Shown one piece after another: positions 53,915 through 63,464 of a DNA stretch of 64,000 nt. Source of the stretch: Microvirga sp. Mcv34. Lineage in GTDB: Bacteria > Pseudomonadota > Alphaproteobacteria > Rhizobiales > Beijerinckiaceae. Numbering within the stretch: the stretch's first letter is position 1; each line of letters starts with the position of its first letter. Location: positions 175,811 to 239,810 of the forward strand of contig NZ_JALJRK010000001.1 of NCBI RefSeq assembly GCF_024519725.1, read 5' to 3'. The position numbers were made by a program, and so were the translations under genes. The notes under the pieces were generated by a model that saw only the letters and a list, made by a program, of their open reading frames with translations, was not told where the DNA came from and searched no databases.

Positions 53915-54877
53915 ATGGATTCGCGTGAACGGTTACTGCGCCTCGGCCGTGAGGTCTCGATCTACAGCGTGGCAGTTCTTCTGTTGTCTTCTTTGTCCTT
54001 GCAGCCGGCCGACGCCCGGGACCGTGGGGGACGCTCGGATGGTAACGGCGGCGGGCTCGGCGTGAGCCTCGGCGGCGAAAGTGGGATCTCCGCAGGCCTC
54101 GGTGCGAATGTCGGTGGTGACCGAGGACTCGATGCCGGACTTGGCTTGAGCGTGGGTGGATCGGGTGGAGTCAATGCAGGGCTTGGCGCCAATGTAGGCG
54201 GTTCCAACGGCGTTACGGCTGGTGCCGGAGCCAATGTCGGCGGGTCCAACGGTATCTCTGCCGGAGCGGGTGCGAATGTCGGCGGGTCGAGCGGCGTTTC
54301 GGCCGGTCTCGGCGCGAATGTCGGAGGCGCGAATGGCGTCGACGCAGGCCTCGGCGCCAATGTCGGTGGTTCTTCTGGCGTGAGTGCGGGCGGCCGGGCC
54401 AGCGTCGGCGGGTCCAGCGGGGTCAATGCAGGTCTGGGTGCGAGTGTCGGCGGTTCCGGAGGGATCAACGCCGGCGTGGGCGCCGGCATCGGCGGCTCTA
54501 ATGGTGCCGATGTGGGTGTCGGAATCGGGATCGGCGGCGGAACCGCCAGCGGTGCTCCGGGCGGCGGAACAGGCGGTACCGGTGGCACGGGAAGCATCGG
54601 GGTCATCGGCGGGACAGGCGGAACCGGTGGTCTCGCCAATCCCGGCCCGACGAGAACCGGCAGCGTGCGCAATCCCCCCACCACCGGTAGCGTCAATCCG
54701 GTAGGGCCGAGCCGGCCCGGCCAGATAGACCGTCTGAGGGCCGAGCTCCGCACCATGACGGCCGACCAGCGCATGCAGCTGCGTCGGAGCTGCGCCACGA
54801 TCGCCGCTTCCCCTGGTGCGTACGATTCCGACCTGCAGGCGCTGTGCAGCCTGATGAGCCGTATGTCGTCGCGCTGA
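53915..54877 (+). CDS. Exported protein with eleven 14-residue Gly-rich tandem repeats
   Basis: 320 residues. An N-terminal hydrophobic segment (VSIYSVAVLLLSSLSL) looks like a signal peptide. From about residue 53 to 206 there are eleven 14-residue units of form GGxxGVxAGLGANV (for example GGSNGVTAGAGANV). A Gly/Thr-rich linker follows, and then a conserved helical C-terminus with two Cys (RMQLRRSCATIAASPG, DLQALCSLMSRM). The period and composition suggest a parallel beta-solenoid or repetitive surface protein. The DNA repeats have a 42-base period, so unit number may vary among strains. GGGAG precedes ATG 53915. Confidence 0.8.
   Translation: MDSRERLLRLGREVSIYSVAVLLLSSLSLQPADARDRGGRSDGNGGGLGVSLGGESGISAGLGANVGGDRGLDAGLGLSVGGSGGVNAGLGANVGGSNGVTAGAGANVGGSNGISAGAGANVGGSSGVSAGLGANVGGANGVDAGLGANVGGSSGVSAGGRASVGGSSGVNAGLGASVGGSGGINAGVGAGIGGSNGADVGVGIGIGGGTASGAPGGGTGGTGGTGSIGVIGGTGGTGGLANPGPTRTGSVRNPPTTGSVNPVGPSRPGQIDRLRAELRTMTADQRMQLRRSCATIAASPGAYDSDLQALCSLMSRMSSR
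54071..54532 (+). repeat. 42-base tandem repeat array inside the Gly-rich gene
   Basis: Eleven in-frame units encode 14 residues each, with a central GGxxGVxAGxGANV consensus. Units 1-10 match well, and unit 11 (GGSNGADVGVGIGI) is the most degraded. Long open frames on the opposite strand across this array are by-products of its composition. Confidence 0.8.
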
Positions 54878-54897
54878 TCCGCGTCTCAGGACGAGAG

Positions 54898-54928
54898 AAA
54901 GGCGCGGCCCCGGAGGGCTGCGCCTTTT
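54898..54928. terminator. Shared terminator of two convergent genes
   Basis: AAAGGCGCGGCC pairs with GGGCTGCGCCTTTT across CCGGA. On the plus strand it ends the repeat-protein gene and is followed by a T run. On the minus strand it is preceded by the methyltransferase gene and followed by TTTCTCTC. Confidence 0.8.
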
Positions 54929-54945
54929 ACTTCGGAATCCACAGG

Positions 54946-55755
54946 CTATCGCTTGGCGGTCACCACGAGGGCGCTCATACGATTCTCGAAGGCGCCCGTG
55001 CCGAAGCGCGCCGCGAGGGCTTCGCTCACTTTGGTCGTGATGTCGTCGAGCTGCCCCGGAGACCTCGCTTCGAGTTCGGGACGAAGAGGGCTGCCCTGGC
55101 ACAGGCCGATTGCGGGCTCGCGCGGCGAGGGGGACCGCGTCACCTTCTCGACGATGTCGACATCGACATTCTCGAAGCCCGCCTGCTGAACCTCTCCGCG
55201 GACGCGGTCCGGATCGAAATAGCCGAACGGCACACGTTCGATGAACCGGGGTGGATCGTCGGGAAAGAGCTTTCCGGCGGCATCGGAGATGATCTGGCTG
55301 ACCTCGTTGTGATCGAGCGAGTTCCAGACGCTGAAGACGAGCCGTCCGCCCGGCTTGAGCAGTCGCAGCGCCTCCCGATAGGCCGCCTGCTTGTCGGGAA
55401 AGAACATGACGCCGAACTGGCAGACGATCGCGTCGAATGAGGCGTCTTCGAACGGAAGCTTTTGTGCGTCGGCCTGCTGCCATTTCACGTTCGGAGCCTG
55501 CAACCTCTGGGCCGCGAGATCGAGCATGGCCTGGTTGAGGTCGGTCGCGACGATCTCGACCCCGGGCGGGAGCGCCCTGACGAGTGCCCGCGTGACGATC
55601 CCCGTTCCGGCGGCCGTCTCCAGGACGCGGCCTTGCCCGATGTCACGCAGACGGGCCGCCAGGTCCTCGGCGAAAGGTTCGAACATCAGGGGGCCGAGAT
55701 ATTGCTCGTAGAGGGCCGGGATCGAGCCGGCGAAGGCTGCGTCGGTGGAGCCCAT
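54946..55755 (-). CDS. Class I SAM-dependent methyltransferase
   Basis: 269 residues. Motif I is GRVLETAAGTGIVTRALV, motif II is VEIVATDLNQAMLDLA, and later come ADAQKLPFEDASFD and LKPGGRLVFSVWNS. It resembles the UbiE/MenG-like group, but the substrate is unknown and no quinone genes are near. GGAGGAGACG precedes ATG 55755. TTG 55773 is a less likely earlier start. Confidence 0.83.
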   Translation of the reverse strand: MGSTDAAFAGSIPALYEQYLGPLMFEPFAEDLAARLRDIGQGRVLETAAGTGIVTRALVRALPPGVEIVATDLNQAMLDLAAQRLQAPNVKWQQADAQKLPFEDASFDAIVCQFGVMFFPDKQAAYREALRLLKPGGRLVFSVWNSLDHNEVSQIISDAAGKLFPDDPPRFIERVPFGYFDPDRVRGEVQQAGFENVDVDIVEKVTRSPSPREPAIGLCQGSPLRPELEARSPGQLDDITTKVSEALAARFGTGAFENRMSALVVTAKR

Positions 55756-56019
55756 CGTCTCCTCCAAGGTCAAAGAACGATGATCGCGCCGATGCCTAAG
55801 GCGAGCAAGTGTCCCAAAAGGGGAATACGAGCCGGGCTCCTTCCCAGGATGCGCCGCCTCCTCAGGAAGCTCTAAGGGTCTGTTCTGTCATGTCTTTGGA
55901 CGCAGACAGGTTCCTACCTTTGCGTTCGAGGCTCTCACCGGAAAATCTGTGGCACCGGGCGCAACGGCATGCTCTCCTGTGCGGCCTCGCGGTAAAGGGC
56001 TGAGTTTCCAGGAGCAAGC

Positions 56020-56796
56020 ATGGCGGCCATTCTGCAGATTCCGGCCTGGCTGGGGGCGCTCCTCGCGATGCTGCTCGCGATCACCGTTTCCGCTCTCCCG
56101 TTCATCGTGCTGCGTCGAATTTTGAGCGACGAGCTTCCCACGAAGACCCGCGACGTGGCTGAAACGGTCGCGGTGCGCATCGGCACGGTCCACAGCCTCA
56201 TCCTGGCTCTGGTCTTCGCCGAGGCGCAGTCCACGCACACGAACCTGCAGCAGGAGGTCTCGAAGGAACTCACCACGATCGAGCACGTCGTGCTGGAGCT
56301 CAACCAGTGGAGCGGGCCGGAGAAGGACGTGCTCCGCGGCCAGCTCGCCGCCTACGTGACCGCGGTCCTGCAGAACGAATGGCACGCGGCCGCCCATCCG
56401 CGCGGCAGCAGGGAGGCGAGGCAGGCCTACAACAAGCTCGACATGGGCATCCTCGATCTGAAAGCCGAAACGCCGCAGCAGCAATCCCTGCGCGCCCGAT
56501 TGATCACGAACATGGACGAGCTTCAGGACCACCGGAAGGCACGGCTGGCCCTCGCGCATCGCGGCCTGCCGACCCTGTTCTGGTGGATGGCGCTGACCGG
56601 GTTCGCCATCACGGTCGGCTTCTTCCTCATCTTCCCGGCCAACCTGGTGCACGTCGCCATCCTGTCGGTCTACGGAGCCTATACCGGACTGGCGCTGTAT
56701 TTCATCCTGGCCCTGAGCCACCCCTATGCCGGTCCCGCCGCCATCGACACGACGCCTTACCAGATGGTGCTGGAGGATGAGTTGGGGGGAGGGTAG
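56020..56796 (+). CDS. DUF4239/bestrophin-like membrane protein, 258 aa
   Basis: Two N-terminal helices (LGALLAMLLAITVSALPFIV, and the IGTVHSLILALVFAEAQ region) and two C-terminal helices (LFWWMALTGFAITVGFFLI, VAILSVYGAYTGLALYFILA) bracket a helical cytoplasmic domain. The motif HSLILALVFAEA matches DUF4239. The family is related by fold to bestrophin channels and has no established function. It is followed by the AT-rich island. Confidence 0.75.
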   Translation: MAAILQIPAWLGALLAMLLAITVSALPFIVLRRILSDELPTKTRDVAETVAVRIGTVHSLILALVFAEAQSTHTNLQQEVSKELTTIEHVVLELNQWSGPEKDVLRGQLAAYVTAVLQNEWHAAAHPRGSREARQAYNKLDMGILDLKAETPQQQSLRARLITNMDELQDHRKARLALAHRGLPTLFWWMALTGFAITVGFFLIFPANLVHVAILSVYGAYTGLALYFILALSHPYAGPAAIDTTPYQMVLEDELGGG

Positions 56797-56899
56797 GTGG
56801 GCCCGAGAACTTGAGATCCGACAAAGATGCCTAAGCTCGGGCGGCAATGTACCGTCTATTGCGGTAACGAAGATAATATTAAGTTAGCGGCAAAGCCAT

Positions 56900-58015
56900 C
56901 TATTCATCGAGTTCAATGTCAACAAACTTCAATTGAGATCGTTTCCCTTTAGTAGCGCGGACCACAACACGTTTGTTGACCATGGGGCCAATAACATCAT
57001 CAACGGTCTCTTGGAGCCCGCTTATGTGGACTGACTGGCCATCGTCTCTAACAACTTCTAGCCAATCCTGGTTGAGGTGAAGAGCACGGAGGATACCGTG
57101 TTCCGTAAGCTCTTGGCCCTTATTGGGAGAAGCGGCCTTCGAAGACCTAGGGGGAGATATCGCGCGATTGATTGCGGATCGACTTTCTGGAGTTAGTACT
57201 ACAGGTTGTAGTAATGCATCTTCGGAACGAAATTCAATACTTGAGAAGCTCTTCCCAGTCGGAGCCAAATTCCGGGTTAGCTTAAGGAATGTGGAGCGGT
57301 AGTCATCATCACCAATAATGTTTTCTAGTTGTCCATCTTCTGCACTTGCCTTGATAATAGCCAAGAATCTTGTGGCCAGCGCAGCTGGATTGGGAGCCGA
57401 AACAAACATGTCCGCTTGCGGATCATTCTGGATTGCTATCGAGAATTGATAGCTCCCGGGTGGAGCTTGGAAGAGCCATGGGCGACATGAGTCTATAATA
57501 TTTTTCGGCGGACCTCCCTTCAAGCGGAAAGGAAGTTTCTGCTCGTACTCCATACTACGATAGAATATCGCTTGAATTGTCTGTGTTTTCTCAACAATAA
57601 GGTCTAAAGGGGCCCCGCCAGTTACGACTTGGCCACCCTTGATTGAAACCGTGATTTGTCCAGGCAAAAACGTGAGATTTGCTTCTCTTTTGGAGCCTTC
57701 AGTCCAAATTGCTTGAACCAATAAGCGCAGTTCCTTGAGCGCGAATGAGGGTAGGCGAGAGTCGTTTAATGCATAATAGGCAAGTCGCTCTGCTTCATCG
57801 AATTTTCCAGACTTATACCAGAGCGACACAGCACTGACAGCAGTGATTCCAAAGGTGCGATGTTTACCGGAATCGACCTCAAAAAGTGCGGACTGCTCTG
57901 CTTTTGCTGCCTCTTCATAAAGGTGAGATGCTTGTTGGTGATCACCTGCAGCCTTCGCAATGAAGGCTTGAGATGCAATTGCCTCGCTACGCCGATGGTA
58001 ATCACTCCAGGGCAT
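56900..58015 (-). CDS. AT-rich island gene B: unknown protein with N-terminal TPR-like helices, 371 aa
   Basis: The N-terminal third (about 8-100) is helical and repeat-like (SEAIASQAFIAKAAGDHQQA, SLWYKSGKFDEAERLAYYAL), as in tetratricopeptide repeats. A beta-rich middle (ITVSIKGGQVVTGGAP, FYRSMEYEQKLPFRLKGGPP) and a C-terminal module (GILRALHLNQDWLEVVRDDG, VVRATKGKRSQLKFVDIEL) follow. The base composition is much more AT-rich than any neighbour. ATG 58015 has GGAAG upstream and overlaps the end of gene A by 14 bases, which argues for co-expression. An in-frame codon upstream at 58063 lies inside gene A. No family recognised. Confidence 0.6.
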   Translation of the reverse strand: MPWSDYHRRSEAIASQAFIAKAAGDHQQASHLYEEAAKAEQSALFEVDSGKHRTFGITAVSAVSLWYKSGKFDEAERLAYYALNDSRLPSFALKELRLLVQAIWTEGSKREANLTFLPGQITVSIKGGQVVTGGAPLDLIVEKTQTIQAIFYRSMEYEQKLPFRLKGGPPKNIIDSCRPWLFQAPPGSYQFSIAIQNDPQADMFVSAPNPAALATRFLAIIKASAEDGQLENIIGDDDYRSTFLKLTRNLAPTGKSFSSIEFRSEDALLQPVVLTPESRSAINRAISPPRSSKAASPNKGQELTEHGILRALHLNQDWLEVVRDDGQSVHISGLQETVDDVIGPMVNKRVVVRATKGKRSQLKFVDIELDE

Positions 58016-58550
58016 CACGGTCTTCCACATCTGCGATAATGACGGACTGAGCAGCAAATCCAACTACTGCGGCAATTGCAGGTAGGTTACTATTGCCTAC
58101 TTGTGCCTGCTTAACTTTCTGTGAAAGTCGGCTTCGGAGAATGCTTTGATTGCCTTTGTCGACGCCCGAAACCTCCAGCCGTATACAGTCTTCGAAATCT
58201 TCTCCGGAGTGTCCCGGAGGTGCAATATAGTAATCGGCTCCCGTTCGTGTTTCAGCCCTGCCAATAGTCACGAGGCCACGTTCCATTTCTACGGCCACAA
58301 GTGAAACGCCACATGCTCCCAATTCTGTTGCATTTATATCGTTGGCCCAAGCACGTGTTGTTCTCAGGTCTGGTTCGGGCCACTCTACGCTATACAGCTT
58401 TGAGCTATCATTGTTGTGCAGCGTAATCTCACTCGGCGGAGAAAGATGTCTGCTAAGGCATATACTAGCCGCCTCACATAACGAGTCAGCGATAGGAGGG
58501 GTCAGGCCTGGATGCCTATCAGCAAGAGAGTGAAGCGGCAGTTTACGCAT
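58002..58550 (-). CDS. AT-rich island gene A: unknown protein, 182 aa
   Basis: The visible core is TRTGADYYIAPPGHSGEDFE, CIRLEVSGVDKGNQSILRSR and LPAIAAVVGFAAQSVIIAD. The spaced D ... E-V-S pattern is loosely like a restriction-endonuclease core lacking its lysine, but that is speculation. The first 60 residues look unstructured (Pro/Ser/His-rich). ATG 58550 is the first start in frame and has no good ribosome site. It is co-directional with uvrA, which lies downstream of gene B in the opposite transcription order (uvrA ends at 58622, upstream of this gene). Composition marks it as recently acquired. Confidence 0.55.
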   Translation of the reverse strand: MRKLPLHSLADRHPGLTPPIADSLCEAASICLSRHLSPPSEITLHNNDSSKLYSVEWPEPDLRTTRAWANDINATELGACGVSLVAVEMERGLVTIGRAETRTGADYYIAPPGHSGEDFEDCIRLEVSGVDKGNQSILRSRLSQKVKQAQVGNSNLPAIAAVVGFAAQSVIIADVEDRDALE

Positions 58551-58621
58551 AGATATGTCCGCAAGCTGAACTGATCAGCTAACATTCTAGCAAAACTGTC
58601 AAGCTTGCAACTACTAGATGC

Positions 58622-61603
58622 TTACTCCGCCGCCTGACGCGTCACCTTCTTGTCCTTCTTGGCCGGTGTCTTCTTGGTGGCTTCCTTCGGAGCTGGCTCC
58701 TTTTTCAGGGGGCGGCGCTCCAGCACTTCCTTGAGGAAGCGGCCGGTGTGGCTCGCTTTGGACTCGGCGATGTCCTCGGGGGTGCCCTGCGCCACGATCT
58801 GCCCGCCGCCGTTGCCGCCTTCGGGGCCCATGTCGATGACCCAGTCGGCCGTCTTGATGACCTCGAGATTGTGCTCGATCACCACCACCGTGTTGCCCTG
58901 GTCGACCAGCTCGTGCAGCACTTCGAGGAGCTTGGCCACGTCGTGGAAGTGCAGGCCCGTGGTGGGCTCGTCCAGGATATAGAGCGTGCGGCCCGTGGCG
59001 CGCTTGGACAGCTCCTTGGAGAGTTTCACGCGCTGGGCTTCGCCGCCCGAGAGTGTCGTCGCCTGCTGGCCCACATGCACGTAGTCAAGGCCGACGCGGG
59101 CGAGCGTCTGCATCTTCTCGCGGATCGACGGCACCGCCTTGAACAGGTCGCGGGCTTCCTCAACCGTCATGTCGAGCACGTCGGCGATGGACTTCTCGCG
59201 ATACTTCACTTCCAGCGTCTCGCGGTCGTAGCGCTTGCCCTTGCACACGTCGCAGGTGACGTAGACGTCGGGCAGGAAGTGCATCTCGATCTTGATCACG
59301 CCGTCGCCGGAGCAGGCCTCGCAGCGGCCGCCCTTCACGTTGAAGGAGAAGCGGCCGGCCTGGTAGCCGCGCGCCTTCGCCTCGGGAAGCCCGGCGAACC
59401 ATTCGCGGATCGGCGTGAAGGCGCCGACATAGGTGGCCGGGTTCGAGCGCGGCGTGCGGCCGATGGGCGACTGGTCGATGTCAATGACCTTGTCGAGATG
59501 CTCCAGCCCCTCGATGCGGTCATGCGGAGCAGGGTGTTCCAGGGCGCCGTTGAGCTTGCGCGCCACCGCCTTGTAGAGCGTGTCGATGACGAGCGTGGAC
59601 TTGCCGCCGCCGGACACGCCGGTGATGCAGGTGAAGGTGCCGAGCGGGATCTCCGCCGTGACGTTCTTCAGGTTGTTGCCCTTCGCACCGACGAGCTTGA
59701 TCTTGCGCTTCGGATCGGGCTTGCGGCGCTTGCCCGGCACCTTCACGGACATCTCGCCCGTGAGATACTTGCCGGTCAGCGACTTGGCATTCGCCATGAT
59801 CTCGTCCGGCGTACCCTCGGCGACGATCTTGCCGCCGTGGATGCCCGCGCCGGGGCCGATGTCGAACACGTAGTCGGCCTGAAGGATCGCATCCTCGTCG
59901 TGCTCCACCACGATGACGGTGTTGCCGAGATCGCGCAGGCGCTTCAGGGTGCCGAGCAGGCGCTCGTTGTCGCGCTGATGCAGACCGATGGACGGCTCAT
60001 CGAGCACGTAGAGAACCCCCGTGAGGCCGGAGCCGATCTGGCTCGCCAGACGGATGCGCTGGCTCTCGCCGCCCGACAGGGTGCCGGACGCGCGGGCGAG
60101 CGTCAGGTATTCCAGGCCCACATCGACCAGGAAGGTGAGGCGATCGCGGATCTCCTTGAGAATGCGGCCCGCGATGTCGTTCTGCTTCTTGTTGAGCTTC
60201 TTGGAGAGGCCGCCGAACCACTCGTGGGCGTCCTTCACCGAGAGAGCCGTGGCATCGCCGATGTCGGAATCGGCGATCTTCACCGCGAGCGCCTCTGGCT
60301 TCAGTCGCTTGCCGCCGCAGGCCTCGCAGGGCGTCTCGCTCATGAAGCGGCCGATTTCCTCGCGGGCCCAGTCGCTCTCGGTTTCCTTGTAGCGGCGCTC
60401 CAGGTTCGGGATCACGCCCTCGAACGGCTTGCGGACCTCGTAGGCGCGCAGACCGTCGTCATAGGCCATGCGGATGGACACGCCGTCCGAACCATAGAGG
60501 ATCACGTTGCGCACCTCGTCCGACAGCTCGGACCAGGGCTTCGTCATGGAAGCCTTGTAGTGCTTGGTGATCGCTTCGAGCGTCTGGCCGTAATAGGGCG
60601 AGGACGACTTCGCCCACGGCATGATGGCACCACGCTTGAGCGAGAGCGTCTCGTCCACCACAAGCGCCTCGTCGATGCGCATCTCGTGGCCGATGCCGCC
60701 GCAGGTCGGGCAGGCGCCGAAGGGGTTGTTGAACGAGAACAGGCGCGGCTCGATCTCGGGGATCGTGAAGCCCGAGACCGGGCAGGCGAACTTCGACGAG
60801 AACACGATGTGCTTCGCCTTGCCCTTCTCGTCCTTCTCGTCGGCATATTCGATGACCGCGATGCCGTCGGTCAGCTCGAGCGCCGTCTCGAAGGATTCCG
60901 CCAGCCGCGCGGCGATGTCGGCCCGCACGACAATGCGATCCACCACCACGTCGATGTCGTGCTTGAACTTCTTGTCGAGGGCAGGGGCTTCGTCGATGGC
61001 ATAGTATTCGCCGTCGATCTTCAGGCGCTGGAAGCCCTTCTTCTGGAACTCGGCGATCTCCTTGCGGTATTCGCCTTTGCGGCCGCGCACGACGGGGGCC
61101 AGCAGGTAGAGTCGGGTCTTCTCCGGCAGCTCCAGCACCCGGTCGACCATCTGGCTGACCGTCTGGCTCTCGATGGGCAGGCCCGTGGCCGGCGAATAGG
61201 GGATGCCGACGCGCGCCCAGAGCAGGCGCATGTAGTCGTAGATCTCGGTGACGGTGCCGACCGTCGAGCGCGGGTTCTTGGAGGTGGTCTTCTGCTCGAT
61301 GGAGATGGCGGGCGACAGACCGTCGATTTGGTCCACGTCCGGCTTCTGCATCATCTCGAGGAACTGGCGGGCATAGGCCGAGAGGGACTCGACGTAGCGG
61401 CGCTGTCCCTCGGCATAGATCGTGTCGAAGGCGAGCGACGACTTGCCTGAGCCGGAGAGGCCCGTGAACACAACGAACTTGTCCCGCGGGACCATGAGGT
61501 CGACGTTCTTGAGGTTGTGCTCCCGCGCCCCGCGCACGGAGATCACGCGCGCGTCCGGATCGCCCGCCCTGGCGCGGTTGAACAATTCGTCGAGTTTAGC
61601 CAT
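58622..61603 (-). CDS. uvrA: Excinuclease ABC subunit A
   Basis: 993 residues, the damage-recognition ATPase of nucleotide excision repair. The two ABC modules show [20 protein letters not shown] and [19 protein letters not shown], with signatures [19 protein letters not shown] and [15 protein letters not shown]. One zinc module is complete ([11 protein letters not shown] ... CDVCKG). The other reads CPVSGFTI ... CPTCGG, with Ser where many homologs have Cys. The C-terminus is a lysine-rich tail ([14 protein letters not shown]). ATG 61603 gives the usual start [16 protein letters not shown] 61612 adds three residues. Confidence 0.97.
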   Translation of the reverse strand: MAKLDELFNRARAGDPDARVISVRGAREHNLKNVDLMVPRDKFVVFTGLSGSGKSSLAFDTIYAEGQRRYVESLSAYARQFLEMMQKPDVDQIDGLSPAISIEQKTTSKNPRSTVGTVTEIYDYMRLLWARVGIPYSPATGLPIESQTVSQMVDRVLELPEKTRLYLLAPVVRGRKGEYRKEIAEFQKKGFQRLKIDGEYYAIDEAPALDKKFKHDIDVVVDRIVVRADIAARLAESFETALELTDGIAVIEYADEKDEKGKAKHIVFSSKFACPVSGFTIPEIEPRLFSFNNPFGACPTCGGIGHEMRIDEALVVDETLSLKRGAIMPWAKSSSPYYGQTLEAITKHYKASMTKPWSELSDEVRNVILYGSDGVSIRMAYDDGLRAYEVRKPFEGVIPNLERRYKETESDWAREEIGRFMSETPCEACGGKRLKPEALAVKIADSDIGDATALSVKDAHEWFGGLSKKLNKKQNDIAGRILKEIRDRLTFLVDVGLEYLTLARASGTLSGGESQRIRLASQIGSGLTGVLYVLDEPSIGLHQRDNERLLGTLKRLRDLGNTVIVVEHDEDAILQADYVFDIGPGAGIHGGKIVAEGTPDEIMANAKSLTGKYLTGEMSVKVPGKRRKPDPKRKIKLVGAKGNNLKNVTAEIPLGTFTCITGVSGGGKSTLVIDTLYKAVARKLNGALEHPAPHDRIEGLEHLDKVIDIDQSPIGRTPRSNPATYVGAFTPIREWFAGLPEAKARGYQAGRFSFNVKGGRCEACSGDGVIKIEMHFLPDVYVTCDVCKGKRYDRETLEVKYREKSIADVLDMTVEEARDLFKAVPSIREKMQTLARVGLDYVHVGQQATTLSGGEAQRVKLSKELSKRATGRTLYILDEPTTGLHFHDVAKLLEVLHELVDQGNTVVVIEHNLEVIKTADWVIDMGPEGGNGGGQIVAQGTPEDIAESKASHTGRFLKEVLERRPLKKEPAPKEATKKTPAKKDKKVTRQAAE

Positions 61604-61770
61604 TGCCCGCAAAGCCTTGAAGAGGAAGGTCGGCCTGATTCCAGCCGGCTCCCGGATATGTGGTGCTCCGCCCGCCGACGCAATGCGGCGGATGATTCCA
61701 GGGCCAGGATCCTAGAACAAAGAGGGTACGATGAGCAAGCGGAGCCGTGGCGACCTTTCCGGCAAAAGAA

Positions 61771-61793
61771 AAGGCCCGCCGGTGGCGGGCCTT
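61771..61793 (-). terminator. Terminator of the second RTX gene
   Basis: AAGGCCCGCC pairs with GGCGGGCCTT across GGT. On the minus strand it is followed by TTCTTTTGCC, a good T run, 20 bases after the RTX stop. Confidence 0.85.
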
Positions 61794-61813
61794 CGCGTGA
61801 CGGAAAACCGACC

Positions 61814-63256
61814 TCAGAGAACGAAGACGAAATCCGCGGCCTTGAGCGCGGCCTTGTTGGCCAGGGTCGCCACGAGCCGAAGTTCGAAATTCGTCCCGAT
61901 TCCGTCGGCATCGTAATAAAGCTTGCCGTCATCCGTGTCGTAGAAGAACTGGGCCAGGGTCGTGGTGGGCTTCGGGTCGGCCCCGACAACAAGCGGATTA
62001 GCCCTGTCGAAGGCAGGGGTGACGGTTTTGCTCAGCGCGGAGTCGTAGTATTGGAAGGTGCTGCCGCGAACAAGGAAGTAATCCTTGCCCGAGAAGTCCG
62101 CGATCGTGCATCCCGCAGAGCGTGACAGGATGAACTGGTCGTCTCCCGCACCGCCGACGAGGGTGACGTCGCCGCTGCCTCTCAGCTTGTCGTCGCCTGC
62201 ACCGCCGTTCACGATGATGCCGTTGGCCGGGTTGTCGTCATTATACGCGGATGCGTAGATGTCGTCGTTGCCCGCGCCGCCGTTGATCACACCGGACTTG
62301 CCGTAGGCGTTGATGGTGTCGTTGCCCTTCGTGCCCGCAATGACGCTTCCGACATCCATGTCGTCGATTTCGGCGTGGACCTTCTCGAATTGTCCGGCCT
62401 TGATGCCGTGATAGCCGATATCGACGGCTTTCTTGCCGGTAATCCTCGAAAGATTGATTGCATACGCCGTAATCGGATCGGAGGAGGATCTCTCGATCGA
62501 GAGACTGAGCGTATCCACGCCCTTGCCGCCCAGGGCGTTGTCTCCGTCGTCGGCGACGATCGTATCGTTGCCGTCGCCGCCCAGGAGCCTGTCCTGGCCC
62601 TTCGGAGCCCGGACGCCGTTCACAAGGGGGTAAAGAGGATCACTCCCGTCGAGGAAATCGTCGCCAGCTCCGCCGGACAGGTAGTCGCTGCCTGAGCCGC
62701 CATACAGGTTATCATCGTCCCTGCCGCCGTCGAGGCGGTCGTTGCCTTTGTTCCCATAGAGGTAATCGTCACCCGTGCCGCCGTCGAGACGGTCGTCACC
62801 ATCGCCCGCGTCCATCTGATCGTCACCATCGCCGCCCTCCAGACGGTCGTTGCCCAAGTCTCCAGACAGGTAATCATTTCCTGTGCCGCCATAGAGCTTG
62901 TCGTTGCCGTCCGCGCCGTAGAGGTAGTCCCGGCCCGCGTCACCGTAGAGAGTGTCGTTGCCGTCCGCGCCGAACAGAGAATCCGCGCCGTCGCCACCAT
63001 AGAGCTTGTCACTGCCCAGGCCGCCAAAGAGTTCGTCCTTGCCCAGGCCGCCTATGGCCCTGTCGGATCCGGCACCGCCATAAATCGTGTCGTTGCCTTC
63101 GCCGCCTGTCAGATCGTCGTTGCCGTCATCGGCGGAAATGAAATCATCGCCGGCGAGGCCATTGAAGATTTCCTTGAACTTCGAGCCGACAAGCACATCG
63201 TCCGCTCCTGTACCCTTGAAAGCTTTCCGTTTCGACGTGATGCGATAAGTGGCCAT
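61814..63256 (-). CDS. RTX-type calcium-binding protein, 480 aa
   Basis: A long RTX region (about 40-220) of GGxGxDxLx repeats (GGAGSDRAIGGLGKDELFGG, GNDRLEGGDGDDQMDAGDGD) should bind many calcium ions. A second repeat-bearing stretch with NINAYGKSG- and GGAGNDDIYAS-like units (about 290-350) follows. The C-terminal tail LYYDADGIGTNF ... KAALKAADFVFVL resembles that of the RTX protein at 47266 and fits an uncleaved type I secretion signal. There is no N-terminal signal peptide. GGAGGAATAA precedes ATG 63256. The exporter is not in the window. Confidence 0.88.
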   Translation of the reverse strand: MATYRITSKRKAFKGTGADDVLVGSKFKEIFNGLAGDDFISADDGNDDLTGGEGNDTIYGGAGSDRAIGGLGKDELFGGLGSDKLYGGDGADSLFGADGNDTLYGDAGRDYLYGADGNDKLYGGTGNDYLSGDLGNDRLEGGDGDDQMDAGDGDDRLDGGTGDDYLYGNKGNDRLDGGRDDDNLYGGSGSDYLSGGAGDDFLDGSDPLYPLVNGVRAPKGQDRLLGGDGNDTIVADDGDNALGGKGVDTLSLSIERSSSDPITAYAINLSRITGKKAVDIGYHGIKAGQFEKVHAEIDDMDVGSVIAGTKGNDTINAYGKSGVINGGAGNDDIYASAYNDDNPANGIIVNGGAGDDKLRGSGDVTLVGGAGDDQFILSRSAGCTIADFSGKDYFLVRGSTFQYYDSALSKTVTPAFDRANPLVVGADPKPTTTLAQFFYDTDDGKLYYDADGIGTNFELRLVATLANKAALKAADFVFVL

Positions 63257-63464
63257 TTATTCCTCCATTCCGCTGGAGTAAATGACATAAGATAACATTA
63301 TTAACAATGGGCCTTTGGGCAGGTCGAAGTCCGGTGCCGGTTGTTCCGCTGGCGATGGTTCGCGGTCGAAAACCATGAATCTCCGAATGAACGCCGAGAT
63401 AAAGCCGCGTTCATGGGTTATAATCATCACGTTCCAGTTTGCATGATCGACGGGAGTGCGGGTC

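Noticed and set aside
53933..55483. A 516-codon minus-strand frame across the Gly-rich repeat gene and methyltransferase
   Set aside because: It spans two genes and a terminator, and its Arg/Pro/Thr-rich periodic translation simply mirrors the 42-base repeat.
58748..61450. A 900-codon open frame on the plus strand opposite uvrA
   Set aside because: It is the complement of a strongly conserved uvrA coding sequence. The translation is Arg/Leu/His/Asp-rich with no family pattern. High GC keeps antisense frames open.
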